Notes: a model not told the origin generated them from the letters alone. 64,000 nt of DNA from Imtechella halotolerans (GCF_028743515.2 NZ_CP117969.2:617001-681000); one strand, 5' to 3'; counted from the stretch's first letter, positions 45,162 to 54,337 are shown. A program made the numbers and translations.

Positions 45162-46052
45162 TCATGAGTCTTTTAAGGCTTTGGTAATTTCTTGTAATGC
45201 GATTTTAGCTTCTTTCATAAAGGGTAATAAGGGCCATATATGTGGCATTCTTTTTCCTTCAATGCTTTTGACATCTACTTTGGCTTTTAATAGTTTTGAG
45301 AGTGCTATTTTTTGATCTGGATACATAATATCATGTTGAGCCATAAAAATTAGAGTAGAGGGGAATTGGTCAAAGCTCCCATAGATAGGTGAAATAATGG
45401 GGGCTTTTAAGTCCATAGATCCAGCGCACATTTTTTTGGCACTTACCACCCCTTGTATGGATAACATAGGATCTATTTCTTCTAAGGATTGAATGGCTGG
45501 ATTAGACATACTTGCATCCATTACAGGAGAAATCAAGAGTATTTTTTTTGGTAGTTCTTTTTTAAGAGCTATTAATCGTTGAATAAGGGCTGTTGCAAGT
45601 GTTCCTCCTACAGAATCACCTATAATGTAAATCTTGGATGCGCTGTATTTCTCTAAAGCCAAACTGTATAGGGCATCTATGTTTTTAGAAATCTGTAAAA
45701 TATCGTATTCAGGAGCCTTAGGGTAGCGGCATAGCCACACAGTATGACTGGTTTGTTTAACAATCGTTTTTATGGCGTCCCAATGATGCTTGGCAGGCCC
45801 TGAAACGAAGGCACCACCGTGAATAAATAGGACTAATGAGTCAGCTTCCTTTTTAGTGCCAACCTCAATGATGGTGGATGAAAGGACTTGATATTTGTTT
45901 AGTGTATGCCTTTTGAAAAAGGAATTATTCGGCAAAAAGACATCTTCCTTTCGTAATTTTTTATAATCAATGGGATCGTTACCAAAGGATCGTTTGATGC
46001 CTTTTAGCTTAATAACAGCTATGGTTAAGTAGTAGGATAGACTATTTGTCAT
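45162..46052 (-). CDS. Alpha/beta-hydrolase, hormone-sensitive-lipase family
   Basis: A 296-residue esterase. The oxyanion-hole motif is LFIHGGAFVSGP and the nucleophile elbow IIGDSVGGTLA contains the Ser. The acid lies in FMAQHDIMYPDQ and the catalytic His in RMPHIWPLLPFMKEA. Family IV (HSL) bacterial esterases hydrolyse short-chain acyl esters; the physiological substrate is unknown. There is no lipid-exporting signal, although the N-terminal segment SLSYYLTIAVIKL is mildly hydrophobic. It lies just beyond the right repeat of the hip island. Confidence 0.88.
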   Translation of the reverse strand: MTNSLSYYLTIAVIKLKGIKRSFGNDPIDYKKLRKEDVFLPNNSFFKRHTLNKYQVLSSTIIEVGTKKEADSLVLFIHGGAFVSGPAKHHWDAIKTIVKQTSHTVWLCRYPKAPEYDILQISKNIDALYSLALEKYSASKIYIIGDSVGGTLATALIQRLIALKKELPKKILLISPVMDASMSNPAIQSLEEIDPMLSIQGVVSAKKMCAGSMDLKAPIISPIYGSFDQFPSTLIFMAQHDIMYPDQKIALSKLLKAKVDVKSIEGKRMPHIWPLLPFMKEAKIALQEITKALKDS

Positions 46053-46414
46053 TCGTATTTTTTTAAAAATTAGTAGTCTTTGTACGATATTCTGGAGAAG
46101 TCAAGAATAACTACTAATTACGCTATAATTCCAGAATTCTTTTAATTCATGCTGTACATCTACGCACCATTAGCTTTGAGAGTCACGAATCTGAAGGCTT
46201 AGGTATAAAATTGTAGGTATCATACGGATGTAGGTTTTTATTAGGAGTCATAACATCTTAACAATTTTGAAAGAAAAAGAAACTAATTTGATGACGAATA
46301 TAACGTCAAAATTAAAATATTTGGTATATTGGACTAGAAGTATTTATCTATAAAAGATATAGTTACCAAAGTAATAGAATACCTATAAAAGGACTACCTA
46401 ATGATCTAAAAAAG
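46053..46414. other. Divergent intergenic region
   Basis: A 362-bp AT-rich gap between divergent esterase and T9SS-protein genes, presumably holding both promoters. One spaced inverted repeat is visible (ATTCTGGA 46089-46096 with TCCAGAAT 46130-46137, 33 bp apart). No clear -33/-7 pair, RNA gene or coding frame is seen. Confidence 0.5.
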
Positions 46415-47401
46415 ATGAGAAGTTTATTTTTATCCACATATTTAATATTATTTTTTTCTTCATTTTCTTTTTCACAGGAAGAAATGCAAGTAACCTATAA
46501 GATCCAATACCCAAGTAGTTCCGAAATGTGCGATGGCTATGTTGAATTTAGTGTGCAAGGGGGTACGCCTCCCTATCTATTTTCGAATGTAAATGGTTTT
46601 ATGCAATCCTCCAACATTATTGATGGACTATGTGAAGGGATGTATGAATTTGAGGTGATAGATAGTATGGGTTACTTCCTAAGGCAAATGTTTTCGCTAA
46701 TTCCCCCTAATCATCTTAATAAGCCTGTGGTGTGGCCTTCAGGCATTCAAAATAGCGGAATCGTGGAAATTAGGTTTGATGGAGTACCACCTTATTCCTA
46801 TTCTTTAAATAACTCAGCATTTACTTCTCAACATATATTCTCTGACCTGGCTCCAGGAACTTATTCCTATTCTATAAAAGATTCTTATGGATCTAATGTT
46901 CATTCATCGGTTACCATTGAAAGTATAGATTTGGATAATTCCGTGATTGCAATAGGGGATGAATTGATTGCAAATTTGGATGCAGTTTCTTTTCAATGGA
47001 TCGATAGCGATACTCAAATTCCTATCGAAGGCGCTACTGGTAGAACCTTAAAAACAGGTAGGCTGGGAAGATTTAGAGTAGAAATGACCTTGGGAAATCC
47101 TACAAATGCCGGTAGAAATCTCGAAAATCAACAATTCATTAAAGTTTCATCAGCAACCATTGAAGTAAGCTCACTTGATTTTGATAGTGAATTAGTTAAG
47201 GTGTTTCCGAATCCATCCAAAGGAATTATTTCGTTTCCAACTTCCTTAAAAGGTAAAGAGTTTTCAATTTACTCTATGGCCGGTAAAGAGGTTTTATCTG
47301 GTGTGATTTCAGATCAGCAAATTAGAATTGAAAAGTTAGAAAAAGGAATGTATTTTTTAAAAATGGAGGGGTATAAGACCACTAAAATTGTTAAAAATTA
47401 G
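46415..47401 (+). CDS. T9SS type A sorting-domain protein with SprB-like repeats
   Basis: A 328-residue secreted protein. The signal peptide MRSLFLSTYLILFFSSFSFSQ is followed by two Ig-like modules (CDGYVEFSVQGGTPPYLFSN; GIVEIRFDGVPPYSYSLNN) of the SprB repeat type. The C-terminal about 80 residues form a type IX sorting domain (VKVFPNPSKGIISFP, FSIYSMAGKEVLSG, LEKGMYFLKMEG, ending TTKIVKN). It is predicted to be exported across the outer membrane and bound to the surface or released. Ligand unknown. Confidence 0.87.
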   Translation: MRSLFLSTYLILFFSSFSFSQEEMQVTYKIQYPSSSEMCDGYVEFSVQGGTPPYLFSNVNGFMQSSNIIDGLCEGMYEFEVIDSMGYFLRQMFSLIPPNHLNKPVVWPSGIQNSGIVEIRFDGVPPYSYSLNNSAFTSQHIFSDLAPGTYSYSIKDSYGSNVHSSVTIESIDLDNSVIAIGDELIANLDAVSFQWIDSDTQIPIEGATGRTLKTGRLGRFRVEMTLGNPTNAGRNLENQQFIKVSSATIEVSSLDFDSELVKVFPNPSKGIISFPTSLKGKEFSIYSMAGKEVLSGVISDQQIRIEKLEKGMYFLKMEGYKTTKIVKN

Positions 47402-47486
47402 AAATGGACAGTAGGTCTTTTCTATTTTCTACAATGAAATATATGAATGATAAGATAAAATATAAAACCAACCTAAATACTTGCCA

Positions 47487-48317
47487 ATGAAAAAATCAAA
47501 CATTTTACTAGTAGCCTTTTTTGGATTTAATTTGATTTCCTGTACCGATGAACCTGTTGATTTTCAACAAGAAACTGGTGAATTAATAGAAGTAGAAGAA
47601 CGAAACTATGAGGGTGGGGAAATTGAATCAGTATCCATTACCAAATTTAATGATCAAAGACCACAGATGGTAACAGAGTATGATGCATCAGGTGAAGTCT
47701 TTTCTATTGCTCGATTAAGTTATAATGCAGCAGACTTATTAGTATCCATAAAAGTATCCTCAACTGATGGTATTGTTTTTTATGAAGAGGGATTTACCTA
47801 TGATAATGCGAATCGAATTATCCAGACAACCGTATCAGCCAGTGATGAAGACTATTTTCAAACTAATAACTTTACCTACAATCCAAATGCTACCATAACC
47901 AGTAGTACTGAAATTGATGGGGAAATATTTTCTAAGACTTTTGTATTGAATCCCAATTCCATTATAACTAGGGAAATTGAAGATGGAGAAGTGATTTATT
48001 CTGTTGAATTTAACAACTTACTACCAATTTCAAAAACCAATTTTGGAAATACTTCTACATTTTCTTATTTAGAAGAAGGTTCAGAATCCTATGCATTTGT
48101 CAACTATTTTGGTGGGAATCCAAATAATGTTGTTTTGTATTATAATGATCTTGGTTTGGCTGTTGACCAATTTACCGATAAGCTCATTAGTAAAATTGAA
48201 TCAAATTTTATGACAGAGGAATATGAATATACCTTAAATGGGGATGGTTTTCCTTTGACAAAGAAATATTATGTGGATGGAGAATTAAGTAAGGAAAGCA
48301 TATATACCTACAAATAG
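47487..48317 (+). CDS. Lipoprotein with RHS/YD-like repeats, unknown function
   Basis: A 276-residue protein starting at MKKSNILLVAFFGFNLISC, with a lipobox Cys; the two codons before it (TTG CCA) are not needed. The body consists of short antiparallel beta repeats of about 20-25 residues (YDASGEVFSIARLSYN, YDNANRIIQTT, EYTLNGDGFPLTKKYY). They resemble the YD-type hairpins of Bacteroidota surface lipoproteins. It is probably expressed with the T9SS protein upstream (gap about 85 bp). No function can be assigned. Confidence 0.75.
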   Translation: MKKSNILLVAFFGFNLISCTDEPVDFQQETGELIEVEERNYEGGEIESVSITKFNDQRPQMVTEYDASGEVFSIARLSYNAADLLVSIKVSSTDGIVFYEEGFTYDNANRIIQTTVSASDEDYFQTNNFTYNPNATITSSTEIDGEIFSKTFVLNPNSIITREIEDGEVIYSVEFNNLLPISKTNFGNTSTFSYLEEGSESYAFVNYFGGNPNNVVLYYNDLGLAVDQFTDKLISKIESNFMTEEYEYTLNGDGFPLTKKYYVDGELSKESIYTYK

Positions 48318-48479
48318 GTTTAAATGATAAAAAGACTATAAGGGATTTGCATACGACGTTTTAGAACACTACTTAAGTAAACAAATTTCTTATAGTTTTT
48401 AATTTTTCATGTATTTTTATAGGTTATAATTCGCTCCATAAATTAGTGGTGAATTCATATACTTAATAACCAATGAAAA

Positions 48480-49319
48480 ATGACACATACCACAATAGAT
48501 ACCAATAGCAATTACGACATTTTTCAAAGTGGAAGTAAACACATTGGATTTCTCTTTGTTTTATTTCTATCTATCGCTAGCCTTACGGTATTTCAGGACT
48601 TTTTGGAGTCTCAACGAATTGGATATACCTTTTATTTAAGTGAATCCATTTTATTTAAAATTATTTGGATTCTTTTCATCCCATTACTCGCTGTTTTAGG
48701 AGGGGTTCTTAAAAAGCAAAAACTGGATTCGATATATAAGGCGGGATTTTATATCATTGGATCTATAGTGATTCATCTTTTTTTTCTTTTGTTATTTTTT
48801 GTAGTGTGCTCTATTGCTTTCTACCAAGGAAGATATGATGTGTATAAAATTCTTAACTACACCTTGGCTAACGACTTATATACACTAGTTGTAATTTATT
48901 CAGTCTTTGTGCTTGCTCATGTGTATTTTATTAATAAATCGGTGGAGGTGATCACCCTTCAAAAAGAAAGCTATTTGCCGAAAATTATAATTGGAGAGGG
49001 AAAGAATAATACCGTTGTTGATGTCAAGGATATATATCAAATTTCAGCTGAAACACCGTATGTTTCCATACAATTAGAAGAAAAGAAATTCCTTCATACT
49101 GAAACCCTGAGGTCGCTGTCAATGAAATTAGATACCAGGACATTTGTTAGAGTTCATAAATCCACGATTGTTAACCTCGAGAAAGTTTCTTCATTTAAAT
49201 CACGATTAAATGGAGACTACGACCTCCTTTTAAAAAATGGCACTATAGTTAGGTTAAGTAGAACCTATGCGGCCAATTTTAAAAATGAGTTTACCGGAAC
49301 CCATCGGGTTAAGGTATAA
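48480..49319 (+). CDS. Membrane-bound LytTR-family transcriptional regulator
   Basis: A 279-residue protein with four transmembrane helices in the first about 150 residues and a C-terminal LytTR DNA-binding domain (about 165-275: DVKDIYQISAETPYVSIQLEEKK, LSMKLDTRTFVRVHKSTIVNL, LLLKNGTIVRLSR). No response-regulator receiver is present. The membrane part may itself sense a signal or a partner protein. It lies between surface-protein genes and the dioxygenase fusion, which may be targets. Confidence 0.87.
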   Translation: MTHTTIDTNSNYDIFQSGSKHIGFLFVLFLSIASLTVFQDFLESQRIGYTFYLSESILFKIIWILFIPLLAVLGGVLKKQKLDSIYKAGFYIIGSIVIHLFFLLLFFVVCSIAFYQGRYDVYKILNYTLANDLYTLVVIYSVFVLAHVYFINKSVEVITLQKESYLPKIIIGEGKNNTVVDVKDIYQISAETPYVSIQLEEKKFLHTETLRSLSMKLDTRTFVRVHKSTIVNLEKVSSFKSRLNGDYDLLLKNGTIVRLSRTYAANFKNEFTGTHRVKV

Positions 49320-49402
49320 ACTCATCGTCTGAACACATTTGATTTCTGTTTACTATTTCCTGAAAATACTTTTGTTGCTAAATCTATTAAAAACAAAAGT
49401 AA

Positions 49403-50647
49403 ATGAACACAGGAACCACCTCATTTCATGGTATGATACGTATAGTACGTCTTACCATTGCCATTATTTTTTTTGGCTTTTTCGCAAGTTGTAATGGTCA
49501 AATCAAAACAAATTCTCAACCAACCACTCAAAAGTCTCCACCCAAACTGATTGTTGGAGGCGGTTGTGATGGTTGTGAACTGATGTATATTGGGATGCCT
49601 CAAAACCTAAAGTCTATTGATACTAATTCTGCATGGAATGATAAGGGGCAAAAATTATTGGTAACAGGAACAGTGTATAAGTTTGGCGGCAAAGTTCCAG
49701 CACCGAATGTGATCTTATATTATTGGCAAACCGATAGTAATGGGTACTATACTCCAGAAGAAGGAATGGACCAAGAGGTAAGAAAGCATGGACGTATTAG
49801 AGGTTGGGTAAAAACCGATGCAAATGGAAAGTACTCAATTTATACGATACGTCCCGCAGCCTATCCAAATAGGGATACACCCGCACATATTCATATCTCT
49901 GTAAAAGAACCTGAAATCGACAATGAATACTATATAGATAATTTAGTCTTTACGGATGATCCGCTGTTAACTGGAAAAGAAAGAAGGAAACTTGAGAATA
50001 GAGGAGGGAGTGGAATTCTCCGAATCCTTTTAGATAAGGAAATGCAAGTGGCCGAACATTCGATAGTGTTAGGGCTTAATATTCCTAATTATCCTGAAAA
50101 AAATCAAGAAAGAATTCGTTCAGGTCTGGAAATAGGAGAAGATAATCCATCCTTTACACCTTACCATGCCTATGGTCCAGATAAGGGTACTACAGTTTGT
50201 CCTGTATGTAAATATGGTAGGTTCCATGGTATTCTATATTTTGTCGGCAACCACCCCAACTATGAAGATATAAAGAAGTGGTTATCGTTTTTGGAGCAAG
50301 AAAGTGTCCACCGTAAGAATTATATAAAGGTCTATTTTGTCTATGGAAATGATAAGGATTATGATAAAGATAAAAGAGGAAGGGAATTAGAAGCCCTTGG
50401 AAAGGAACTAAATATTAAAAATACGGCATTAACATTTGTCCCTTCTTTTTCAGACGAGGAAAGTGAAGCAAACTTGAATAAAATAAATCCTGAGGTAGAA
50501 AATACCTTTGTCATTTATAAGCATAGAGTAATCATTGATAAATATGTGAACCTTAAACCTACGCAGGAAAATTTTAACCTTATTTCTCAGACATTGGATA
50601 AAACCAGAAGTGAGTACTTCCATCTTTCGGAGCCAAAGTACCATTAA
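49403..50647 (+). CDS. Intradiol dioxygenase-like lipoprotein fused to a thioredoxin-like domain
   Basis: A 414-residue protein with a lipoprotein signal (FFGFFASCNG); an ATG at 49433 is an alternative start. Residues about 50-225 match the intradiol ring-cleavage fold, with candidate Fe(III) ligands in QTDSNGYYTP (Tyr), IRPAAYP (Tyr) and PAHIHISV (two His). Residues about 245-405 form a second, thioredoxin/peroxiredoxin-like unit opening with GTTVCPVCKYGR (CxxC) followed by GILYFVG and ending in a VIYKHRVIIDKYVNL strand pair. Export and the CxxC unit are not features of catabolic catechol dioxygenases, so the substrate is uncertain. Confidence 0.82.
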   Translation: MNTGTTSFHGMIRIVRLTIAIIFFGFFASCNGQIKTNSQPTTQKSPPKLIVGGGCDGCELMYIGMPQNLKSIDTNSAWNDKGQKLLVTGTVYKFGGKVPAPNVILYYWQTDSNGYYTPEEGMDQEVRKHGRIRGWVKTDANGKYSIYTIRPAAYPNRDTPAHIHISVKEPEIDNEYYIDNLVFTDDPLLTGKERRKLENRGGSGILRILLDKEMQVAEHSIVLGLNIPNYPEKNQERIRSGLEIGEDNPSFTPYHAYGPDKGTTVCPVCKYGRFHGILYFVGNHPNYEDIKKWLSFLEQESVHRKNYIKVYFVYGNDKDYDKDKRGRELEALGKELNIKNTALTFVPSFSDEESEANLNKINPEVENTFVIYKHRVIIDKYVNLKPTQENFNLISQTLDKTRSEYFHLSEPKYH

Positions 50648-50682
50648 GGGAGAAGTATAAAGAATACCAACTAAGTATGAGA

Positions 50683-50716
50683 GGTCCTTACGTGTAAAGT
50701 AGGGATCTTTTGTTTT
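50683..50716 (+). terminator. Terminator of the dioxygenase fusion gene
   Basis: GGTCCTTAC (50683-50691) pairs with GTAGGGATC (50699-50707) with two G-T pairs, loop of 7, followed by TTTTGTTTT. Confidence 0.75.
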
Positions 50717-50842
50717 AGCATAAATGTAATTCTACAGTAGTTTGTATAGATTCCTGAATAGTTTCTAATCACCAGCCTTTAGGTGTAAAAACACCCATAC
50801 TTAAAATATAACTTTAGAGACTGCCAAAATGAATGAGATAAC

Positions 50843-51265
50843 CTAGAAGGTATATGCTATGGATAGGCCGGTAAATTTATAACGAGTTCCTCCAATAGCA
50901 CCATTTTTCAATTGAATTTGAGCCTTACTCTTATGTTTGTGTCCCGCAATAAAAAGAGGAATGCTAGTAAGAGTTGTAACAATACCCACACCCATAAGGA
51001 CTTTACCACCATGTGTTTCTGGTGAATCACTAGAGAAATCAAAGTTGTCTGCAAAATCAATAGCAGCCCCTCCAACAATCATTGCGATTCCACCTCCAAG
51101 AGTTATCCAGGCTGCGGTTTTGTTTGATTTCATTTTATCTATATGAAAATCATAAAGTTCCTGTGGAGACTGAAGTTCTTCATCTGGTACTACTTGCCCG
51201 AAGAAATTGCTTATAAAGACAAAATTAAATGTCAAGATAAGTACTATAACAGTTGTTGATTTCAT
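50843..51265 (-). CDS. Small exported membrane protein, family copy A
   Basis: A 140-residue protein starting at MKSTTVIVLILTFNFVFISNFFGQ, a signal peptide; the longer frame to 51331 is not supported because the paralogue begins at the equivalent Met. It contains YDFHIDKMKSNKTAAWITLGGGIAMIVGG (start of helix 1) and a second hydrophobic segment GKVLMGVGIVTTLTSIPLFIAG, then HKHKSKAQIQLKNGAIGG. It is homologous to copy C (52575-52985) and to a relic between them. Function unknown. Confidence 0.72.
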   Translation of the reverse strand: MKSTTVIVLILTFNFVFISNFFGQVVPDEELQSPQELYDFHIDKMKSNKTAAWITLGGGIAMIVGGAAIDFADNFDFSSDSPETHGGKVLMGVGIVTTLTSIPLFIAGHKHKSKAQIQLKNGAIGGTRYKFTGLSIAYTF

Positions 51266-51526
51266 ACTAAATGGAATTAGAGTTATAAAAAACAATGAGA
51301 CGGATAGTACCTTAGACTCGTAGGTGTCCATTTAGACTTGAAGTACCTATAAAGTTACAAAAAAGGAAAGAAAGTATAAATAGGGTCTGGAAAATTATTC
51401 AAGTATGCCAAATTTAAGGCCATATAGCCTTAAATTGGTCTTACACTAGTAGAGAAGACCTCCTTGTTTACATTTATTTTAGAAGTAACGTAATTGGATA
51501 CACTGGAAGAAAATAGTGTTTCTATT

Positions 51527-52300
51527 CTATTCCAGTGTTTGCTGGCCACCACCATTTACAAAGATGGTTTGTCCGCTAACCCATTCTGAAATTGGCGAAG
51601 CAAAATAAAGCATGGCTCCTGCTATATCGTCTGCAGTCCCTAGTCGTTTTATGGGTGTGTGTTTGAGCATCGTCTTTTCAATTTCGGGAGTTAAAACACT
51701 TTCTAAAGCAGCTGTCCTGGTAGCTCCGGGACCAACTGCATTGATTCGTACCTCCGGGCCGAAATCGTAGGCCAAATTTGCTACCATATGGTTTACAGCA
51801 GCTTTTGAACCTCCATAACCACTCATATTTGGGCTTTTATTAATACTGGACATGGAAGTAGTAAAAACAATGGAGCCGTAACCTGCCTTTTTCATATGTG
51901 GTACGGCTAATTGACATAGTCGCCACCCGCTAAATACATTTAACTCGAAGTCTCTCTTTATATCTTCTACAGAAATTTTAAAGGGGTTTTCTCGTCCAGC
52001 ACCGCCACCGCCGGCATTGTTAATTAGAATATGAATTCCGCCAAGTTTTGAAACTGTAGTGTCAATTAAGTGTACTAAATCTTCATCTTTCAAAACATTA
52101 CAAGAAACAGCAATTGCTTTAACCCCTAATTTTTCAATTTCCTTGGCTGTTTTTTTAGCATCCTCTATATTAAAATCCCCTATAGAAATGTTGGCCCCAT
52201 GTTTTGCCAAAATCATTGCAGTAGCTTTTCCAATGCCATTTGCACCGCCTGTAACGATCGCAGTTTTTCCTGTTAAATCAAATAGTTTATTTACTTCCAT
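51527..52300 (-). CDS. SDR family oxidoreductase (7-alpha-hydroxysteroid dehydrogenase-like)
   Basis: A 257-residue classical SDR: VTGGANGIGKATA (cofactor), SIGDFN acidic residue after beta-2 favouring NAD(H), NNAGGGGAGREN, FTTSMSSINKSPNMSGYGGSKAAVNHM (Ser-Tyr-Lys) and the C-terminal PISEWVSGQTIFVNGGG. The pattern resembles 7-alpha-HSDH and glucose 1-dehydrogenase groups. It lies between the relic and copy A of a small-protein family, as if inserted into that tandem array. Confidence 0.9.
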   Translation of the reverse strand: MEVNKLFDLTGKTAIVTGGANGIGKATAMILAKHGANISIGDFNIEDAKKTAKEIEKLGVKAIAVSCNVLKDEDLVHLIDTTVSKLGGIHILINNAGGGGAGRENPFKISVEDIKRDFELNVFSGWRLCQLAVPHMKKAGYGSIVFTTSMSSINKSPNMSGYGGSKAAVNHMVANLAYDFGPEVRINAVGPGATRTAALESVLTPEIEKTMLKHTPIKRLGTADDIAGAMLYFASPISEWVSGQTIFVNGGGQQTLE

Positions 52301-52337
52301 ACTGTTGAATTTAATGCTGATGAACTTCTTATTGGTT

Positions 52338-52508
52338 GGCGTCGAATAAAGGAAAAACGAAGTGTCATCAGTCGTACCATAGCTTTAGTTGATTTTATAC
52401 TCAATGGAATTAGAATTATAAAAAACAATGATACAGTTAGTACTTTAGTTTCCTAGGTGTCCATTTTAACTTTAAGTATCTATAAAGTTACAAAAAAGAA
52501 AAAATTAA
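52338..52508 (-). pseudogene. Relic of a third small-membrane-protein paralogue (copy B)
   Basis: The minus strand reads (I)KSTKAMVRLMTLRFSFIRRQ, matching the signal peptides of copies A and C (MKSTTVIVLILTFNFVFIS; MKATPVMVLMMILHFTFIS), but the start codon is ATA (52398-52396). Coding similarity ends after about 19 codons. The 110 bp upstream are closely similar to the leader of copy A (51266-51375), including CCTAGGTGTCCAT/CGTAGGTGTCCAT and CTATAAAGTTACAAAAAA. The remaining gene has been replaced by the SDR gene. Confidence 0.72.
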
Positions 52509-52574
52509 ACTATTGATAGTTAGTAGTTAGTAAAGATTGAGTGTAAAGAAATAGATCTCAGAGTTTTCAGTAAT

Positions 52575-52985
52575 CTAAAAGGAGTAGGTAAAAGAGAATC
52601 CTGAGTAGGTAACCTTGGTAATTCCTATGGCACCTTTTTTTAATTGAATCTGAGCTTTATTCTTATGATTATTTCCAGCAATAAAAAGTGGAATGCTAAC
52701 TAGGGTGGTAGCAAGACCTAACCCAATAATGGTCTCTCCATTGGGTAGTTCATCAATGACAATAGAGGTATAATTAATTAGAGTACCTACGGCTACCAAC
52801 GCAATTCCACTCCCTAGAATTATTGAAGCGGCAGTATTGTTTGATTTCATTTTTGCTATATGAAAATCGTAGCGCTCTTGATCAGATTTATGTATATCCA
52901 CTGCGTTTAATTCTTGTCCAAATCCATTGCTAATAAAGGTAAAATGAAGTATCATCATTAGTACCATAACTGGGGTGGCCTTCAT
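52575..52985 (-). CDS. Small exported membrane protein, family copy C
   Basis: A 136-residue paralogue of copy A with the same layout: signal peptide MKATPVMVLMMILHFTFISNGFGQ, then RYDFHIAKMKSNNTAASIILGSGIALVAVG and ETIIGLGLATTLVSIPLFIAGNNH. It ends with KNKAQIQLKKGAIGITKVTYSGFSFTYSF. Two hydrophobic segments flank a short variable loop. Unknown function; not assigned to a named family. Confidence 0.72.
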   Translation of the reverse strand: MKATPVMVLMMILHFTFISNGFGQELNAVDIHKSDQERYDFHIAKMKSNNTAASIILGSGIALVAVGTLINYTSIVIDELPNGETIIGLGLATTLVSIPLFIAGNNHKNKAQIQLKKGAIGITKVTYSGFSFTYSF

Positions 52986-53030
52986 ACTAAAATAGAATTA
53001 GAATTATATAATACAACCTAAGGGATAAAC

Positions 53031-53061
53031 AAAAGACCAGTATGATTCATACTAGTCTTTT
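53031..53061. terminator. Bidirectional terminator
   Basis: AAAAGAC-c-AGTATGA pairs with the mirror TCATACT-a-GTCTTTT (53031-53061). T-rich tails lie on both strands. It ends the minus-strand FrnE-like transcript ahead of copy C. Confidence 0.7.
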
Positions 53062-53147
53062 GTAATTTTAAATATACTGAAAATCAAGTATTAAAACACG
53101 GGATTTCCATGTGTTATTCTAGGTGAAATCAACATGGGCCTATTATA

Positions 53148-53855
53148 TTATTCACAGGTACCGTCAGTAGTACAACTTTGACCTTCTATGATTTCAAGTT
53201 TATTTTCAGGATTTAGTGTTCGCCATTCTGCAAAGGACTTTTCAAGGGTTTCTAAAAAGGCAACTGAGGGCTGAGCACCTGATATAGCATACTTCCGGTC
53301 AACTACAAAGAAGGGAACTCCGTTTACACCAATTTGTCTGGCTTCTTGGATATCCTGAGTTGCATAGTGACTATACCGGTCATCGGTAAAGGCTTCTTGT
53401 ATTTCAGTTTCATCCAGACCAATCTCTATCCCTAATTGAGTTAAGGTGGCGATATCGGCAATGCTTTTTCCTTCCGTAAAAAATGCCTTAAATAGGCGCT
53501 CTTCTGCGGCATCTCCTAAATTTTTGGATTTAGCAAATTGTATAAGCTGATGCGCTTTTCTAGAATTCACCATTACGGAGGTATCAAAATTGTACTCAAG
53601 ACCTACTTGTTTGGCAGATTCTGTTACATTGGCTAACATACCTTGAACTTGCTCCAGACTCAAACCTTTGCGCTTTACAAGGTATTGCTCGTAACTTTCA
53701 TTGGGTACCTCAGGAATGTCAGGATCTAATTGAAAACTTTTCCATTCTACTTCAATATGGTCTTTGTCTGCAAATTGTGATAAGGCCGTTTCAAAATTCC
53801 TTTTTCCAATATAACAGAATGGACACATTACATCACTCCAGATTTCTATTTTCAT
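53148..53855 (-). CDS. DsbA-family oxidoreductase (FrnE-like)
   Basis: A 235-residue cytoplasmic thioredoxin-fold protein with an inserted helical domain: MKIEIWSDVMCPFCYIGKRNFE (active-site CPFC), VMVNSRKAHQLIQFAKSKN, FFTEGKSIADIATL and the cis-Pro segment IGVNGVPFFVVDRKYAISGAQP. A second Cys pair lies at the C-terminus (SCTTDGTC), a feature of FrnE-type proteins linked to oxidative-stress tolerance. It lies about 100 bp downstream of the DoxX gene on the same strand, probably under the HxlR regulator. Confidence 0.9.
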   Translation of the reverse strand: MKIEIWSDVMCPFCYIGKRNFETALSQFADKDHIEVEWKSFQLDPDIPEVPNESYEQYLVKRKGLSLEQVQGMLANVTESAKQVGLEYNFDTSVMVNSRKAHQLIQFAKSKNLGDAAEERLFKAFFTEGKSIADIATLTQLGIEIGLDETEIQEAFTDDRYSHYATQDIQEARQIGVNGVPFFVVDRKYAISGAQPSVAFLETLEKSFAEWRTLNPENKLEIIEGQSCTTDGTCE

Positions 53856-53956
53856 TGCTGTATTTTTTTACTAGTTATGTTTTTTTAAGTGTTCTAATTA
53901 CTACTTTTCAAATCTAAGCAATAGGAACATACTAGCCAGGATACTATGGATTGTTT

Positions 53957-54337
53957 TTAGGACAATACTGGTTCTTTGGCAAGGGGTAATTTAAGGAAGC
54001 TATAGTAGGATAATGACAGTGTAATTACTGAAAACACTACGAATCCATATGAATGATAGCCCATTGCCATGTGGGCTATAATAGCTGAGACTAGGTTGAT
54101 GGTGAAACCTGCGTAGGCAAAGTTTTTAATTCCTTTTGGTACCATTGGAAGGATTAGAGCTAAGGCTCCTAATATTTTAGCTATTCCCAATTCAATTCTA
54201 AAATAGTCCTGGGTAAATCCAAGACCAACAAATGCTCCTTTTAATTCTGGAGCAGTGAAATACAAATAGCTACTATAAAGCATTGAAGCTGAAAATAAGC
54301 TAGTACTAATCCAATAAATAAGTTTATTCGTGTTCAT
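53957..54337 (-). CDS. DoxX-like membrane protein
   Basis: A 126-residue four-helix protein (MNTNKLIYWISTSLFSASMLYSS...; GIAKILGALALILPMVPKGIKNFAYAGF; ISAIIAHMAMGYHSYGF). The start at 54337 gives the normal DoxX-like length; the frame to 54361 is longer. DoxX-family proteins often sit beside MarR/HxlR regulators and help in thiol or quinone stress responses. It is divergent from the HxlR gene with a shared operator. Confidence 0.85.
   Translation of the reverse strand: MNTNKLIYWISTSLFSASMLYSSYLYFTAPELKGAFVGLGFTQDYFRIELGIAKILGALALILPMVPKGIKNFAYAGFTINLVSAIIAHMAMGYHSYGFVVFSVITLSLSYYSFLKLPLAKEPVLS

Noticed and set aside
46089-46137. Spaced inverted repeat ATTCTGGA/TCCAGAAT as an IS end
   Set aside because: Arms are only 8 bp, 33 bp apart, with no transposase or target duplication nearby.
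49367-49374. TACTTTTG as promoter of the dioxygenase fusion
   Set aside because: The -7 match is good, but no TTG lies 19-21 bp upstream, so the promoter was not listed as a feature.
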